Shown: positions 1 through 12,477, counted from the first letter of the stretch. The stretch: DNA of 64,000 nucleotides from Lucifuga dentata (GCA_014773175.1 VXCM01000328.1:186001-250000); one strand, 5' to 3'. The notes: generated by a model from the sequence alone, not told the origin. A program made the numbers and translations.

Positions 1-218
1 TAGTCATGGTATATGCCAAGATTGGCATAACCATTTGGTATATATATACAATTGTGATCTTGCAACAGACAGATAATATATAGTGCGTAAGTGAGTGTGT
101 GTGAGTGTGTGACCTTCACCGGCTCTCCATATGTATATATTTTTTCTGATATAATCTAATGCCAAGTATAAACATTTCCATTTGATTTCCTGTCTGTTCC
201 ATATTTCAACCCCAGCAG

Positions 219-1933
219 GCACAGGAAAAGAACAGACCCTCCATCTCGCCGGCCCCCTGCCCGCCCTAGTGAGGTCCACTGTATGATGCACCCCTCCCAG
301 CAGGGTCATGGTGGCCATGGCGGCACCCCAGAAATGGGCTCCCCGGTTTTAGGCCACTTTAGCCCACGAGACATGCTGCGGAGTCGCAACCACATTCCTG
401 TGGACAGCCCTGAACGACGGCGTCGTACCGGCCACGGTAGTCTGACTAATATCAGCCGCCATGAGTCTCTGAAGAAGATGGAGAGCCCCCCGATCCGACG
501 CTCCACCTCCTCGGGCCAGTATACAGGCTTTTCTGATGCTCACCACCATGGTGGCAAACCCCTGGATCCGGAGACCATCGCACAGGTCAGCGCGGGACGA
601 GCGGCGCCCCGACCGCAGCTCCCTCCAACATCAAAGCCCTGCCCTGCCCTGTAAAAACATAGTCAGTCCCTGTCTTCTGCTACCTCTGCTGCATCTGTGT
701 CTGTGAGCTAAATACATGCAAACAAGACCTTCACAGGCAGACAGCAGGAGCATAGCTTGACACTGGGACAGTTTACGTATAATAGTCAAGCGTGTGAGCA
801 TTCAAAAAAAAATTTAGGTTTCTTTTGTATGAAAACAAAAAGCCTTTACAAAATTCATCAGTGCCTCGTAATGGTAATTATTTGTGTTAGAGCAGATCAT
901 AATTACTGCATCACTGCTGACAGGAATGTGATGAGTCAAATTCAACTGCCGTCACGTTCATTATGAATAGTAGAGCCGTTAGTTGTATACCGCCTTAATT
1001 AGAAAGCAGAGGTCACAGAGAGCACTTTTAACTGTGCTGGGCTGTCTGCCTAGTGGGAGCATGTTTTGATGAACATATCGTGTCATCTCTGCATTTCCTT
1101 TGCTATCCAAAGTCATTAGCATGCCAGGGAGGGATGATAGTGCAAAATAATACTCTGTACTAACTCTCTGCATGCATAATGTATACTGGGTGTCACTGTT
1201 CCTCTTTCAGTAGCACTTTTTATGTTTCCTACACTACCTCATCCTCTCTCTCTGTGTTCTTCTCTGTCCATGCCACCACCTTTTGTTTCGGTCTCCTGTG
1301 TTGTCTTTCAGTTGTCTCCGATTTTTAACCCCAATTTTGCGCTCTTCTTTGGTTTGGCTCTCCTTGCCCCTCCATCCTTCTAACTCCTTATTTTCTTTTC
1401 ATATGCCCCCTTCTGTCTCTCTCACACACACTTTTTCTTTTGGTCTTTTGGCTCCGCAGGACATAGAAGAAACAATGAACACTGCTCTAAACGAGCTGCG
1501 AGAGCTGGAGAGGCAAAGCTCAGCCAAGCACGCCCCAGACGTGGTGCTGGACACCTTAGAGCAGCGGCAGACATCTGGCAGCAGCGGTGGGGGTCCCACC
1601 CCGGCCAGCTCCAGCGAGTCTCTCAGCCCCATCCACAATGTCATACTGAGGTCCACTGCTNCCACCCCGGCCAGCTCCAGCGAGTCTCTCAGCCCCATCC
1701 ACAATGTCATACTGAGGTCCACTGCTAACACTGAGCCACCCATCCGTCGTAGCACCAGTTCTTCCAGCGATACCATGAGCACCTTCAAGCCTGTGCTCGC
1801 ACCCCGCATGGGGGTTCAGCTCAAACCTCCAGCCTTGAGGCCCAAGCCCATGGTCCTGCCCAAATCTGTCCAGGCCTCACAGCCTCCCCCTACATCTCCT
1901 CAGGATCCTCTGGACAAGTCCTGCACCATGTAA
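219..1933 (+). CDS. srgap3: srgap3 C-terminal exons (SLIT-ROBO Rho GTPase-activating protein 3), partial
   Basis: Two exons are visible: about 219-585 (acceptor CAG at 216-218; donor CAG|GTCAGC) and 1460-1933 (acceptor GCAG at 1456-1459; stop TAA 1931-1933). They encode the low-complexity tail downstream of the SH3 domain of srGAP proteins, which are F-BAR/RhoGAP/SH3 adaptors acting on Rac1 and the actin cytoskeleton below Robo receptors. The basis is close agreement with remembered human SRGAP3: a SPERRRR-GHGSLTNISRH serine/arginine block, two PPIRRSTSS repeats, the helix DIEETMNTALNELRELERQ, a LKPPALRPKP proline stretch and the terminal DKSCTM. The three last residues end a protein that starts outside the window to the left. 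Intron 586-1459 holds nothing else recognisable. The second exon contains an N at 1661 within a 63-bp direct duplication that repeats the segment TPASSSESLSPIHNV. Human has one copy, so this is read as an assembly artefact. SRGAP1 or SRGAP2 are less likely because the tail matches SRGAP3 best. Confidence 0.93.
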
Positions 1934-4650
1934 CCTCTGGGATTGGAACCAGACTGGGAAATGAGATAAATTCTCAATCATCAACTTTAGTGGAAATAAG
2001 AGCTAAGGGGATTCTTCAGTTCTAGCAGTGTCTTTGCATAATAGATGTTATAATACTCTAAAAGGAAGTGTAAGATACCTTACCTGGACAGGAAGTGTTT
2101 TGAAGTTCAAAAAGGATCCGCTTTGGCAGGACTGGAGAGACTGGTGTAGGAATCACAGTGTAGACAGATGTACTGGACTGATTATTTCAGATGGACACAT
2201 CTTCTGTTGTAACAACATGTGCACAGTTATGTGCTAACATCCATCCATCCATCTTCCATACCCGCTTACCCTAATCAGGATCACAGTGGGCTGGAGCATA
2301 CCCCAGCAGTCATTGGACAAGAGGCAGGGTACACCTGGACAGGTTGCCAGCCTCAGATGTGCCATACACAGACGGACAAACTCATTCACACCTACGGTCA
2401 ATTTCAAGTTTTCAATTCACCGAACCTGCATGTCTTTGCAGGTGGGAGGAAACCCACGCAGACACGAGGAGAATATGCAAACTCCACACAGCAAGGACCC
2501 AGTCGGATTCAAACTTCTTCAGTGCTAACCACTAAGCCACCATGCTGCCCTCACCTGTTAATACACTTAGATTAACATTATCTAAGAATGTCTTTTTAAA
2601 ATATAAATTCAGACGACAAATCACAAATGCTTCCTTCAGTGTTTTAGATGATTTACACTGTAATTTAACAGACGTGACTCTGAACTTTGAACAAACAGTG
2701 CATGTAGCTTCTCTGTTTCCTACTGAACCAGAAAACGAGCTGAATGGGAACTGTAGTTTTGCCAGTGTAACAAGAGTGGCATTCTCCTGCAAAATATGTA
2801 TTTTTTGCTTTTATCTAGAGTAACTGTAATAAGGCAGTTGAAGGTGTTGTATATTGATTCAAAGGCCTTAATGATTTTCAGCTGCAACTCGCTGAAAACG
2901 TTTAAGTTGCTCTTATAAAGGTGCTGTGACTACCTGGACAGAAGTGGTTTGAGGATTGGACTCTAATGGGCCTAAAGAGCCTAAAACAACTAAGGTACTT
3001 TGTTCATACATTCATAGTAATAGTAACATGTGTTTGTCATTAGCCTGTATACTCAGCAGTGTTCTTTGATGGGGTATACTCTTGGTTTTATCTCAAAAAT
3101 GTACAAAGGTAAGTCCTGGATTTACTCATTTACTTTAAGATATATCTATTTCCACACTACCTGGAATGAGATGAGATGATTGGATAAAACCACTATGTAA
3201 AAAAAAAAAAAAAAAAAAAAAAAAACCTCTTATAATGTGTAATATTTGAACTTTTTGATGCATTGTTGGATTCCTGCATCAGCCACAACTTAATGCCATA
3301 ACCTATGGGGAGCAAAGTGAAAATGGTTTACTGACAAATCATCTCCAACATATAGACAGTACATTTGCTACTTATAATAGGGTATGGAACACATGCCAGA
3401 GCTTCTTTTATGCCTTGCTTGGCTTTATCTATCCAAACACATGACTTTAAAAGTTTAAGCATGGATGTGGACTCGAATTTCTGCACTTTGCGTCCAGAGT
3501 TCATATTGATTGATGTGTATAGACTTATGGCAGTCCCTGTTAGAGTGCTGCCAGTAGCCATGGACCTAATGACTGTTAGTGTAAAAGCTTCCTAATATGC
3601 TCAACCTGCTTTCTATCATTCTGTTTGTCCAGCTTCCTTTGACTCCCTCTAGTTTCCATCATGGTAGGGGCGATAATGTTGATACCAATACTGATCTGTG
3701 GCTGATGTAGAAGCTGTCTCTGTGCAACTACAAATAACTTCCAATGCAATAATCTCATAAAAAGTGGTGGTGCGACTACACTGCCCTGCTACCCGCTCCT
3801 GTACTGTAGAAATAGAAGAACTGTGTGTATGTGTGTGTGCGTGTGTCCTGGGAACGTTTGAGTTTGCAATGATATGCAGTGCTCTCTAACAGCAGGTTTA
3901 CACTATTTTTGACTTGACAAACATTGTGTATAATAGTCAAAAATTAATTTGATTTCTGAATTACTAACTTTCATTATTTTTATAATCATTTTGTTATGTA
4001 TGTTACAGAATAAAAATTTAGAATAAACAATGTCGAAAAAAATATCCACAAATACAGGTGTCCTACCAGGTGAGGCTTGTTGTGAAAATGTGTGCTTTTG
4101 TCACTGTAACATCAGAAACAGTAGGAGTCAGATCTGCTGTCTGTAGTCGTGATGCTGCTCTGTGATATGTGCATCAGTCGTACGTACTCGTGAAAGTGCC
4201 TTTCAAAATGTTTTAGAGGAACTTCAGACATTCACATTGCGTTTTGAGCAAAGGCATTGCAGGAAGATAAATGAATAAGTAATAATGCCATTTTCAAAAC
4301 TGTTATATGAAAGAATGAATAATAAATAAACAGCTTACCCATTGTGACACTGCACTTTTATGTATATAACTGTAAATATGGCATGTACCATCATAATATT
4401 TAGAGTTCTTGGAGGGCTCAATCCTCAAATGGTTTCTTTCTAATAAAGAAAATAGTTTGTTGAGTCTGGTGGGGTTTTTGTTTTTCATTGTAAATGACAG
4501 GTATGCTGTATTTATGAAAAGTATTATGACAAAGTTATTTTTATTGGATGTTTGAGGCTTCCAGGGCCAATTCAAAGATTCCTCCCTCTCCTCAGCCGTG
4601 GACGAACACAGCAGAAAAAAATCTAAAAGACTTCAATAAAGGCAGAAGTT
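1934..4650 (+). other. srgap3 3'UTR and downstream flank
   Basis: No coding exon is supported here. The stretch follows the srgap3 stop and probably contains its 3'UTR. AATAAA-type poly(A) signals occur near 4007 (AATAAAAATT), 4321 (AATAAATAAA) and 4634 (CAATAAAGG). It also contains a dispersed repeat at 2228-2550, a poly(A) tract at about 3200-3225 and a short GT-rich tract near 3825-3845. Which signal is used cannot be told from sequence. Confidence 0.5.
2228..2550 (+). mobile_element. Teleost interspersed repeat, LINE 3'-tail type (CATCCATC head)
   Basis: The segment starts with tandem CATC units, then shows the familiar fish repeat text: CCGCTTACC, GGGCTGGAGC, a GCAGGGTACAC-CTGGACAGG stretch, GCATGTCTTTG, GGGAGGAAACC and a GAGAATATGCAAACTCC-ACA stretch. 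It ends near GTGCTAACCACTAAGCCACC. A second copy in the opposite orientation lies at 20809-20977. I believe this family is an L2/Maui-like LINE 3' end, but the class assignment is from memory. The repeat status itself is well supported by the two copies. Confidence 0.75.
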
Positions 4651-4691
4651 TTCAGCCCGGGAGTCCATTTGCTGTGGTCTTAATCAAGAAC

Positions 4692-5177
4692 TTAAAGGAC
4701 CATACCAGTGTTTGAGCCTAATGTATTCAATTTTCCTGTCTTCCAGACTGCCATTGGTTTCAGTTCATTCTGGTATGGTATTAAAATCATCTTGTTGATG
4801 CTTGAAAGGTTCTTGGGATAGGTAATCCACCATCGCGAACAAAACGTGTTTTTTAGAAGTTATGTAATTTTAGTAATTAAGCTCAATAAAAAGCATGGAG
4901 TAAATGTATGTCTCCACTGGGCAATATACTCCCCCAAAAAGACCTGTGTGTATCAAAAAAAATTAACGACTGCCTTCATAAGGTTGTGCAACTATTAGCA
5001 GGCAAAACATTGATTTTTAAGGTGGGTGTATCGCTTGAATATTTGATTTTGAAAGATTAAGAGATTTTGCAAAATATCAGGGAAGCTGAAATACGGTTTT
5101 ATCCTTTGGGAAATGATTGTAACGTTACGTATATGAAAATTGAATATATTAGGCTCATGGCTGGTATGGTCCTGTAA
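4692..5177 (+). mobile_element. TTAA-flanked MITE, copy A
   Basis: Non-autonomous DNA element with inverted termini TTAAAGGACCATACC ... GGTATGGTCCTGTAA. The subterminal text is TGTTTGAGCCTAATGTATTC at the left and a degraded inverse at the right (AATATATTAGGCTCATG). The internal part carries landmarks shared by the other copies: CCAGACTGCCATTGGTTTC, CTTGGGATAGGTAATCCA, AAGACCTG, TTTTAAGGTGGGTGTATC and GGAAGCTGAAATACGG. There is no ORF of note. TTAA at the outer edges is the target duplication expected for piggyBac-type elements (inference). Confidence 0.85.
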
Positions 5178-6221
5178 GTGTTATAATGTCGCATTTACTG
5201 GTTGTTTTGATTCGGTTTCACACAAGAAAAGATCCAATCGAACCAAAATATAAGAGCAAGTGTCGTGTGAGAACAGCTGCTCTTCTCATTGGTGAGAAAT
5301 GTCTGGGGGGAAAACCAGGAAAAGTTACTGTGTTGGGAAAACTAAGGCTACATTTGGATAACAAGCTTTAATGCTCAATTCCGATTTTTTTAGTCAGATC
5401 TGATCTTTTTGTGTTGACGCTTCACACATGATTGTAAGTGACGTGTCTGACACTGTTGTGAACACACTGCCCTAAAAGCCAGCAGATACTCACATTAAAA
5501 AAAAAAAAAAAAAAAATCATGATCCACATGTGCCCCACTTGGCCATTTCTTGCTATATTAGAAAATTTATTACAAGGCTGATGTAGAAGGATTAAAAATA
5601 TAAAGTGTATGTTTTTTTGTTTTTCATTTTGTTTTGTGTTTTTTTAATGAGGGTGAAAGTTGAGGGTAGGAAATACATTATTATCTCTGAAAATTTAACC
5701 TTACAAGGTGGTTAAAATGAATGGTTACATTCAAAATGAATGGTTACAGTGAAGTGTTTGCTTGGCTGCTTATTGATACCAGAACCTTTAAAAAAAAACA
5801 AAAAAACTTTTAACCGCAAAAGTTTAATTAACATTAAAATATTAACGTAACAAATTATGTGTTAATGAAAGCATCCAATCTTGTAAAGTTTTGAAGAAAT
5901 ATATAAACATATTTGCAGTTAAAAAAAAGTAAATAAATTGCTCAGGTATATTAATCAAAAATGAAATTTTGATGGCAAAGCTGTAACTCTGAATGTCATT
6001 GAGTTTATTTTAGTGGAAGTGTGACAATAATGTAAAAATATGTTTGTTTTTTTTATTGAGTGATGTGAAATCGAAAGAGAGATTTGAACTTAGAATCTTT
6101 GTATTACGAGCACTTTTCCATTTTTTTATTCAGAGTTAAAAGACATTAACATTAAAATATTCTTCAAATAATAAACTAGGCTGTCTCTCTCTCTCTCTGC
6201 TGGCTACTTGCTAAGTGCAGG
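5178..6221. other. Intergenic between srgap3 and ccdc113
   Basis: AT-rich DNA with several poly(A)/poly(T) tracts (for example about 5497-5516), a small direct duplication of an AAATGAATGGTTACA unit at about 5715-5747, and a CT run at 6184-6199. The two flanking genes are convergent, so their 3' ends face each other here. A TTTATT at about 6125 could be the poly(A) signal (AATAAA on the minus strand) of the ccdc113 gene. No gene seen. Confidence 0.5.
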
Positions 6222-9200
6222 TTATTCTATGCTGGGGAATTTTACTGGAATTGCATCTTCTCCTCTTCTAACTCCAGCTTCTGCACTGTTCACAGCAGTT
6301 GGAGCAGCTCTCTCTGTCTTCCAGACCTTGTGACTCTTGTAAGACTGTCGAAAACAGAAAAGAGAGTTATTTGACACTATCACACTACAGCATTTTCCAG
6401 GTGGACTGAGATTTGGTGTGCTAACATTAAACAGAAGATAACGCAGATCCAAAATTGTATCCCATTTTTTTTTCCAGATGAAGCCAGGAGAGAGACTTGA
6501 TTCTATTTGAGGAAGAAAGAAATGATGGTTTACCACAATCCTGGCCTTCCTCTCCCAGATGTGGATGCTGTGCTGCAGCTTCTTGCGTTGGTCCCTGACA
6601 TGCACGTATTCGAGGGTATCGGGAGCACGATAATCTCTGAGCTGGTCACGCAGGTTCTCGTTCAGGACCTCTGCTTTGAAATGCTCCTGGATGAAGGAGG
6701 AGGGTGACAAAGAGAAGAAAGCCGGCATCATGGAAGAAATGAAGAAAAGAAAATTGGCAGTGGAGTTTGGTGGCCACTACTGGCTCTAATTTCATAATTG
6801 CTGGACCAGTAACAAACCTCATCAGTGTTATTTATCATCTCCACAAGCTTTCCTATCATCTGCCTCTTTTTTCTGATGTCACTGGTCACCTCTTTTAACT
6901 CCCGCGTCGAATTCTTCAAGTCTTCCTGTTTACAAGTACACACAAACACATACACACACTTTCCAGGTCTTTCTTACATGAAGGAAATTAAGCATACAGC
7001 AAAGGTGAGGAAGACGTTTTTACACCGAGGGTGGATTACAAAAATTATTGCTCTCTCTCTCTCACGGACAGAATTAATGACATTACCTCAAATTTCCCAA
7101 GGATGCGTTGCTCTGTAAATTTTATCGTTTGTATTTCATCCAAGCCCTCGATCACCTCCAAAACTCTCTACATATAAAACACAACACAATACAGTGTCTC
7201 TTTCACACTCTTATTCTTTTTCTTTACATATATACATACACATTTCCATTCTGTACCTTCTCTGGTTTTTCCATCTCTTCATGCAGCGGCAACTGTAGCT
7301 TTAGCAGGCACCTCTTTACCTTGAGCTTCAACGCATGGTTCTTCACACGGAACATCTCCAACTGGGTTTCCTGGTAGAATAATAAATCAATAAATACTGT
7401 CTCTGTGTATAAAAGTAATTGGTAACTCTCTACAAGTACAGGTAGCATCAATTAATGACACTGTTTTAGGGAAGTACTATTGCCAGAACTCTTCCACAAT
7501 AAAATCCAGTGATTCCTTTAAGCTTATATATCACATATTTGGGAAAAATATGAATGTATTAAAAAAAAAAAAGTCTGAAGTACAACAATTGTGTATATGT
7601 GTTTAACTAACTCAAACTAGTTATGTTGAATAAGATAAGATATTTGTCTCCATAGGGAAATTTGTTTTGGACTCCACATTGCTACACCCAAGAAACAAAA
7701 CACCAACATTTACAATCTTCATACATTTAGAGAATACAGAAAAAAATACATAAAAATAAAACAATCTGAAAGAGCAGCTCACATCTGCCCTGTTGGCATA
7801 CAATTAGCACCGTCTTTTACCATGAACTTGTCCTCGATGCAGCGGAGCACGTTATCAGGATCTTTCATTTCCCATTTGTTGCCCTGCGAGGGTTTGACCA
7901 CTCTACGATCAAAGTCATGCTCAGCCTTCCTGATATCTTCTAGGCGTATTTCTGCCTCTTCCACTGTAGCCTGGAGAGATACAAAGAATCACCGAGGAGA
8001 AATATATTTGTATGTGTGAGTGTGAGAGAGTTTTGGGGCACCATCTTGAATCAATTTCTTGAAATTAAATTAAAAAACGGCATTTTTACTTAGTGTTACA
8101 ATCACTTGTGAAGTGGGATTTGACCCCCTAATTTGCGTTCTTTTCCAGGTTTGGCCAAAAGGAAATGCTGGATGTTTGTTTTGGGGTTACCAAAAGTTTA
8201 TATACTTTGAAGACTGAAAAGTACTGACAGATTAGCACAACCTGGTACCCGTGAGGTGGGGGGTGTGTCTGTTTGGGGGCTTTCTTTTTAGAACGTAAGC
8301 TGAAAACTCCATCATGTCAGTCTTAAAAGCCTTAAAGGTTTTGTGAGGTCAAAAGCCTGCTGGAAGATTCTGTGTCCAAGATTGTCCTGATATGTGAAAC
8401 TCTTCACATTTTTATGTCCTTACAATAAGGAAGATATAGGCCTCAAACAAATGTGAAATGTCTTACTTGCTGTTTGTTATGGGTGTGTGTGTGTGTGGGC
8501 GTGTGTTTTTCTTCACGTGTTGTGTAAAGTGTACATTGTAACCTTGTAGTTGTCATGGAGCCTCTCTTGTTTCTGTCTGAGTTTTTCCAGGTCTTGCTGC
8601 ATCATCTCCACTTCGCTCTCTGCCACGTAGTTTTTTTGCTCTGTGGTGAGCCGCTGAATCTGACCTGTGCTGGACCGAGATCTCAACCTTCGCACACGAC
8701 CCTACCAAGCACACACATGCACAAATAGACAAAATCATGCAAATGTAAACTCATAATGCTCTCAGACAGACATATCATCTGACCTAAATAATGTGAATTT
8801 CATCTCAAAATCAAGACGTCTTGGCATAGAGGAACTGATAATTGACCAAATACAGCATCTATGGAAGTAAGTACAACCACAACTCTAAAATATGTGTGTA
8901 ACTGCACATATTTTAGATCTAAAAAGCCTGATCATTGGCCATGATCAGTCAGTTTAAATCCAGAGTTTTTGACTGGGCCCTGGAAATCATCAATCCTTAG
9001 GTCTTAACCCAGGTGTCACTTACCCCAACCTCCAGTGCTCCGTCGTCACCCTGGGAAACCAGGTCAAGCGGATTCTGGCGACTGATGAACCGTTCAAACA
9101 TGTCATTCTCTGCTAGAAGCGCTGCATTGGAAGACCTACAGTAGGATGGAAGCAAATAACTTCAAAATCAGAGAGAAAATGCTTTAAGCTGGAAGTGGGA

Positions 9201-9554
9201 ACGGAAACTGAAATCTTAAAAGTGGTTAAGCTTAGTTTAGCAATAGCAAATTGGTAATTTAATGGTTCTCTATAGAGATGAAACACAAAACAAGGCTTTT
9301 TCTTTTTTTTTTTTTAGTAGCAAGCGTAACATATTTGTTTTATTGTAGAACTACAACTGCCCACAGCTGAATCTGAATCAGGTCGCACCGTCATATAAAG
9401 CCAATTTTAGGTTCCAAGCATTACAGTTTAGCTATTTCCCCCTCATACGTTTTATGAACAGTTATTTTCGTTACTGTAGTTCTTGAATCCGGTCGTAAAG
9501 GAGTTTATTCTGTTCTTCTGAGGCCTCGTTCTCTGAAAAAAACTCGTCCGCCAT
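6222..9554 (-). CDS. ccdc113: CCDC113/CFAP263-family coiled-coil ciliary protein, complete, 9 exons
   Basis: Minus-strand exons in order: 9475-9554, 9024-9135, 8543-8701, 7821-7970, 7257-7370, 7087-7167, 6818-6925, 6534-6686, 6222-6344. All introns are GT-AG; intron 1 is phase 2 and introns 2-8 are all phase 0. The spliced frame is 1080 nt, 359 residues (remembered human CCDC113: 377). The start ATG at 9554 has a strong context (AACCATGG). The product is almost wholly charged coiled coil. Recognisable blocks are NDMFERF (about residue 40), LTTEQK, VEEAEIR (cf. human IEEAEIR), RVKNHALKLKVKR (cf. LRLKNVSLKVQRKK), LRDYRAPDTLEYV (cf. LAEFRAPQVMTYV), SIHIWERKARI (cf. SIRMWERKVEI), then SYKSHKVWK. 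CCDC113 is a cilium/centriolar-satellite and axonemal protein that partners CCDC96. CCDC96 shares the domain and is the alternative assignment, but overall length and these blocks favour CCDC113. Identity is moderate, so the symbol is less certain than the family. Confidence 0.8.
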
Positions 9555-9555
9555 G

Positions 9556-9570
9556 GTTGCTAAGGTAAAC
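9556..9570 (-). promoter_or_regulatory. RFX X-box-like site at the ccdc113 start
   Basis: Immediately upstream of the ATG the minus strand reads GTTTACCTTAGCAAC. The right half AGCAAC fits the RFX half-site (RGYAAC); the left half has one extra T compared with GTTRCC. X-boxes close to the start are typical of ciliary genes controlled by RFX factors. The match is imperfect and is offered as a candidate only. Confidence 0.35.
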
Positions 9571-10730
9571 TTTGATGATGCCTTCAGGTGCATCTCGTAA
9601 ATTCTTCCCAGTTCAAAATTAGCGTCAACGTTAACAAATGAATGATGATGACTGAAAATCAGGTTATTTTACTGTTAACCTTTTATATATGAAGGACTTG
9701 TTTGTTGGGTTAAGGTGTTTTATTAAGTTTGATATATGCCGTTACATAAGATTCCAATATGTCAGTAGATGCTGCTTTCGTAGTTAAAAACTTATTTTTT
9801 TTTTTTTCTGATTAAGATTTACCGTATTTAACTGGATGGGACTACTTTCTCTTTGGCTGGTCCGTATGTCGGCGCATGCCCACAACACGTATGCTGAAAC
9901 TGACTTCCGGGTATTAATGGTGACAGAAGTATACCCGTTTCTTGTTAAATACATGTGCTTTTGCATAGCGATGTAATTATGCTTTTTCAAAATTCTGAGG
10001 TTTTGCAGTACATTGTTAAAACGTGGCGAGGCTTAAGGTCTCTGAAGTCCAGTTGTCGTTAGCTTCTTGTTTGTTAGTAGCTTCTTCTTGTCTTTGTGCT
10101 GACTGTAGAAATTTGTCATAAAATGGTTTTAGTGATTCCATTGTATATTCTATTGTTATATTTCTCTGAGACTGCAGATGTTGATGCTGTGTGTTTTGTT
10201 TTTCAAGATTTATCCTGGAGGTACTCCACCCACTTTGAACAGACCATAGCAGCTCTACAATCACCCACTGCCTGCTGTCATGATTAGCTGGTAAAAACAC
10301 CTCCAAAATACAATATACAGTGTGTTAAGTGAAATATTAATATATGTTCAGGCTAAAGACTTAACTGATTGGTGCACAGTTCTTAATGTTACACACATTT
10401 GTCCACCATAGTTTTTGTCTTTGGTAACCTCTGCATTTTTTTTTTTTTTTTTTTTNTTTTTTTTTTTTTTTTTTTGTCTGTTTCTATGGCTATTTATTAT
10501 TTCCTGTCTAGTTTTTTTCCTGGAACAATAAAGTGTATAAATATAAAAATAGTGTTTAAATAATAATGGCCTTTTATTTTAAGAAAAATCTGTGGGTAGA
10601 TGTAACCACAGTTAAGAGTGCCTTTAACTTTTTGGAAATGTGTGTGCCTTGTGCTCTAAGATCTTTCACCTACTGCACAGACTGTTAAAGTATATATTAC
10701 ACTGATTGGTTTTGCATGGTTGAGCATAAA

Positions 10731-11239
10731 ATAAACAGCCCACATACATGTTACATTACTTACAACCATTTCCCTAAAAATACTATTGGGGCAGTAAACA
10801 GTTGAATTGTTTTTTCTGTCTTCCTACTGGTTTCACTCAATTCCGGTACACTATTAAAGTCAACTTGTAGAGACCTTAATGTGCTTGTGAAAGGTGAAAC
10901 ATCACAGTAAACAAGACGTCTATTACATTTTTTGAAGAAGTAACTTTATTTAACCGGTCCAACAGATCCAACGGTCCAGAGAATTAAGTCCCATGAGAAG
11001 ACAGCTTTTACCAAGAAATTAAGAATGACCACACCTTCTACAGTCGGATATACGTGTTAGCAGTGAAACATTGAATTTTAAGGTGGATGTATCAGCTGAA
11101 CATTAGATTTTGAAAGATTAGGGGATTTGGCAAAATAACAGTAAACCTATAATACGGTTTTATGTTTTGAAAAATGGTTGTCTGGAACATAACATGTATC
11201 TGGGTAGTATTAGGCAAAATCACTGTTATGGTCCTTTAA
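10731..11239 (+). mobile_element. TTAA MITE, copy B (left end degraded)
   Basis: Shares with copies A and C the internal landmarks CCCACATACATGTTACATTA, TTTAAGGTGGATGTATCAGC, TTTTGAAAGATTAGGGGATT and the right end TTATGGTCCTTTAA. The left 50 or so bases, including the terminal repeat, are missing or unrecognisable. Confidence 0.7.
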
Positions 11240-11391
11240 GTGATGATATTTAACACGAGGCTAAAATAGAAAGTAATATCAAGTACTGAACCCTTTTAAG
11301 TGTGTATAAACAGGCTACTTCTAAATAACTTAAAAACTTTCAATTTTCAACTTAATATCTTCCACTTTGAGTCTAGACGCACATAGACCTC

Positions 11392-11423
11392 AGATAGATA
11401 GATAGATGGATAGATAGATAGAC
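11392..11423 (+). repeat. GATA/GATG tetranucleotide microsatellite
   Basis: Imperfect tandem GATA units (AGATAGATAGATAGATGGATAG pattern) directly to the left of MITE copy C. Confidence 0.85.
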
Positions 11424-11431
11424 AGACTTTA

Positions 11432-12137
11432 TTAAAGGACCATACCATCTATTTTGCATGTTTGAGCCTAATATATTCAATTTTCATACACATAACNATT
11501 AAAGGACCATACCATCTATTTTGCATGTTTGAGCCTAATATATTCAATTTTCATACACATAACCATACTGACAATCATTTCCCAAAGCATACTACTGGAA
11601 CGGTGTGTTAATTTTTTTTTCCTACCTTCCAGACCGCCATTGGTTTCAGTTCATTCTGGTACGCTATTAAAATCAACTTGTTGATACTTGAAACATTCTT
11701 GGGACAGTTAATCCATCATCGTGAACAAGACGTATATTCAGGTTTTTTCAAAGTTTCATAATTTTAGCGTTTATGTGCAATAAAAAGCAGAGTGAATGTA
11801 TATCTCCACCGGGGAATATAGTCCCAAAAGAAGACCTGCATTTATGGAAAAATTTANGAGTGAATGTATATCTCCACCGGGGAATATAGTCCCAAAAGAA
11901 GACCTGCATTTATGGAAAAATTTTAATGACCATGACTTCCTAATTTTGCGTAACTATTAACATCGATTTTTAAGGTGGATATTGAAAATTTGATTTTGAA
12001 AGATTAAGATATTTTGTAAAATATCAGGAAAGCTGAAATATGGTTTTGTCCTTTGAGAAATGATTGTTAGTAACCTTAGGTGTATGAAATTTAATATATT
12101 TGGCTCAAACATGCAAAATGGGAATATGGTCCTTTAA
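11432..12137 (+). mobile_element. TTAA MITE, copy C
   Basis: Both termini are intact: TTAAAGGACCATACC at the left and TATGGTCCTTTAA at the right, with TGTTTGAGCCTAATATATTC next to the left end. Two single-N sites (11497, 11857), each flanked by a 66-67 bp direct duplication, inflate its length. Removing them gives about 570 bp, close to the other full copies. Confidence 0.88.
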
Positions 12138-12477
12138 GGACACAGTAAAAAGCCATAGTACACTACAGAAATATATTTAAAAAAAAAAAAAAAAAAAANA
12201 AAAAAAAAAAAAAAAAAATCTCTTTTCACCTAACCCAAAAGTGATTGTGTGTTATGCGAGAATTCAGTGGGAATATCTCCAAACTGGGTAAATTTATTAT
12301 CAAAAGTTCCATAATCAAGTTAAAAAAAAAAAAAAAAAAAAATAGTCCCGCGATCCAGTCATTTTTCCGTGTTATGGAATTGATGTAGTAGTACCCATGG
12401 GTCATGTTGTCCTGACTTACTTTTAATAGCTGTAGCCCTCCCACAATCTTGTATTTTTTATTTTTTTTTCCCCTGTT

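Larger units (their letters stand above)
9571..12477. other. Intergenic between ccdc113 and parp12 (divergent genes)
   Basis: This 2.9 kb stretch separates two divergently transcribed genes. It holds MITE copies B and C, a poly(T) tract with an N at 10456, a GATA microsatellite at about 11392-11423 and a poly(A) tract with an N at 12199. A 96-codon minus-strand frame at 10016-10306 has no recognised homology and is not called. No further gene seen. Confidence 0.5.

Noticed and set aside
7621..7803. Minus-strand frame next to ccdc113 exon 4
   Set aside because: It lies in an intron, beyond the donor of the 7821-7970 exon, and has no relation to the family.
10016..10306. 96-codon minus-strand frame between ccdc113 and parp12
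   Set aside because: Hydrophilic sequence without recognisable homology; no splice partner or terminator found. Not strong enough to call.
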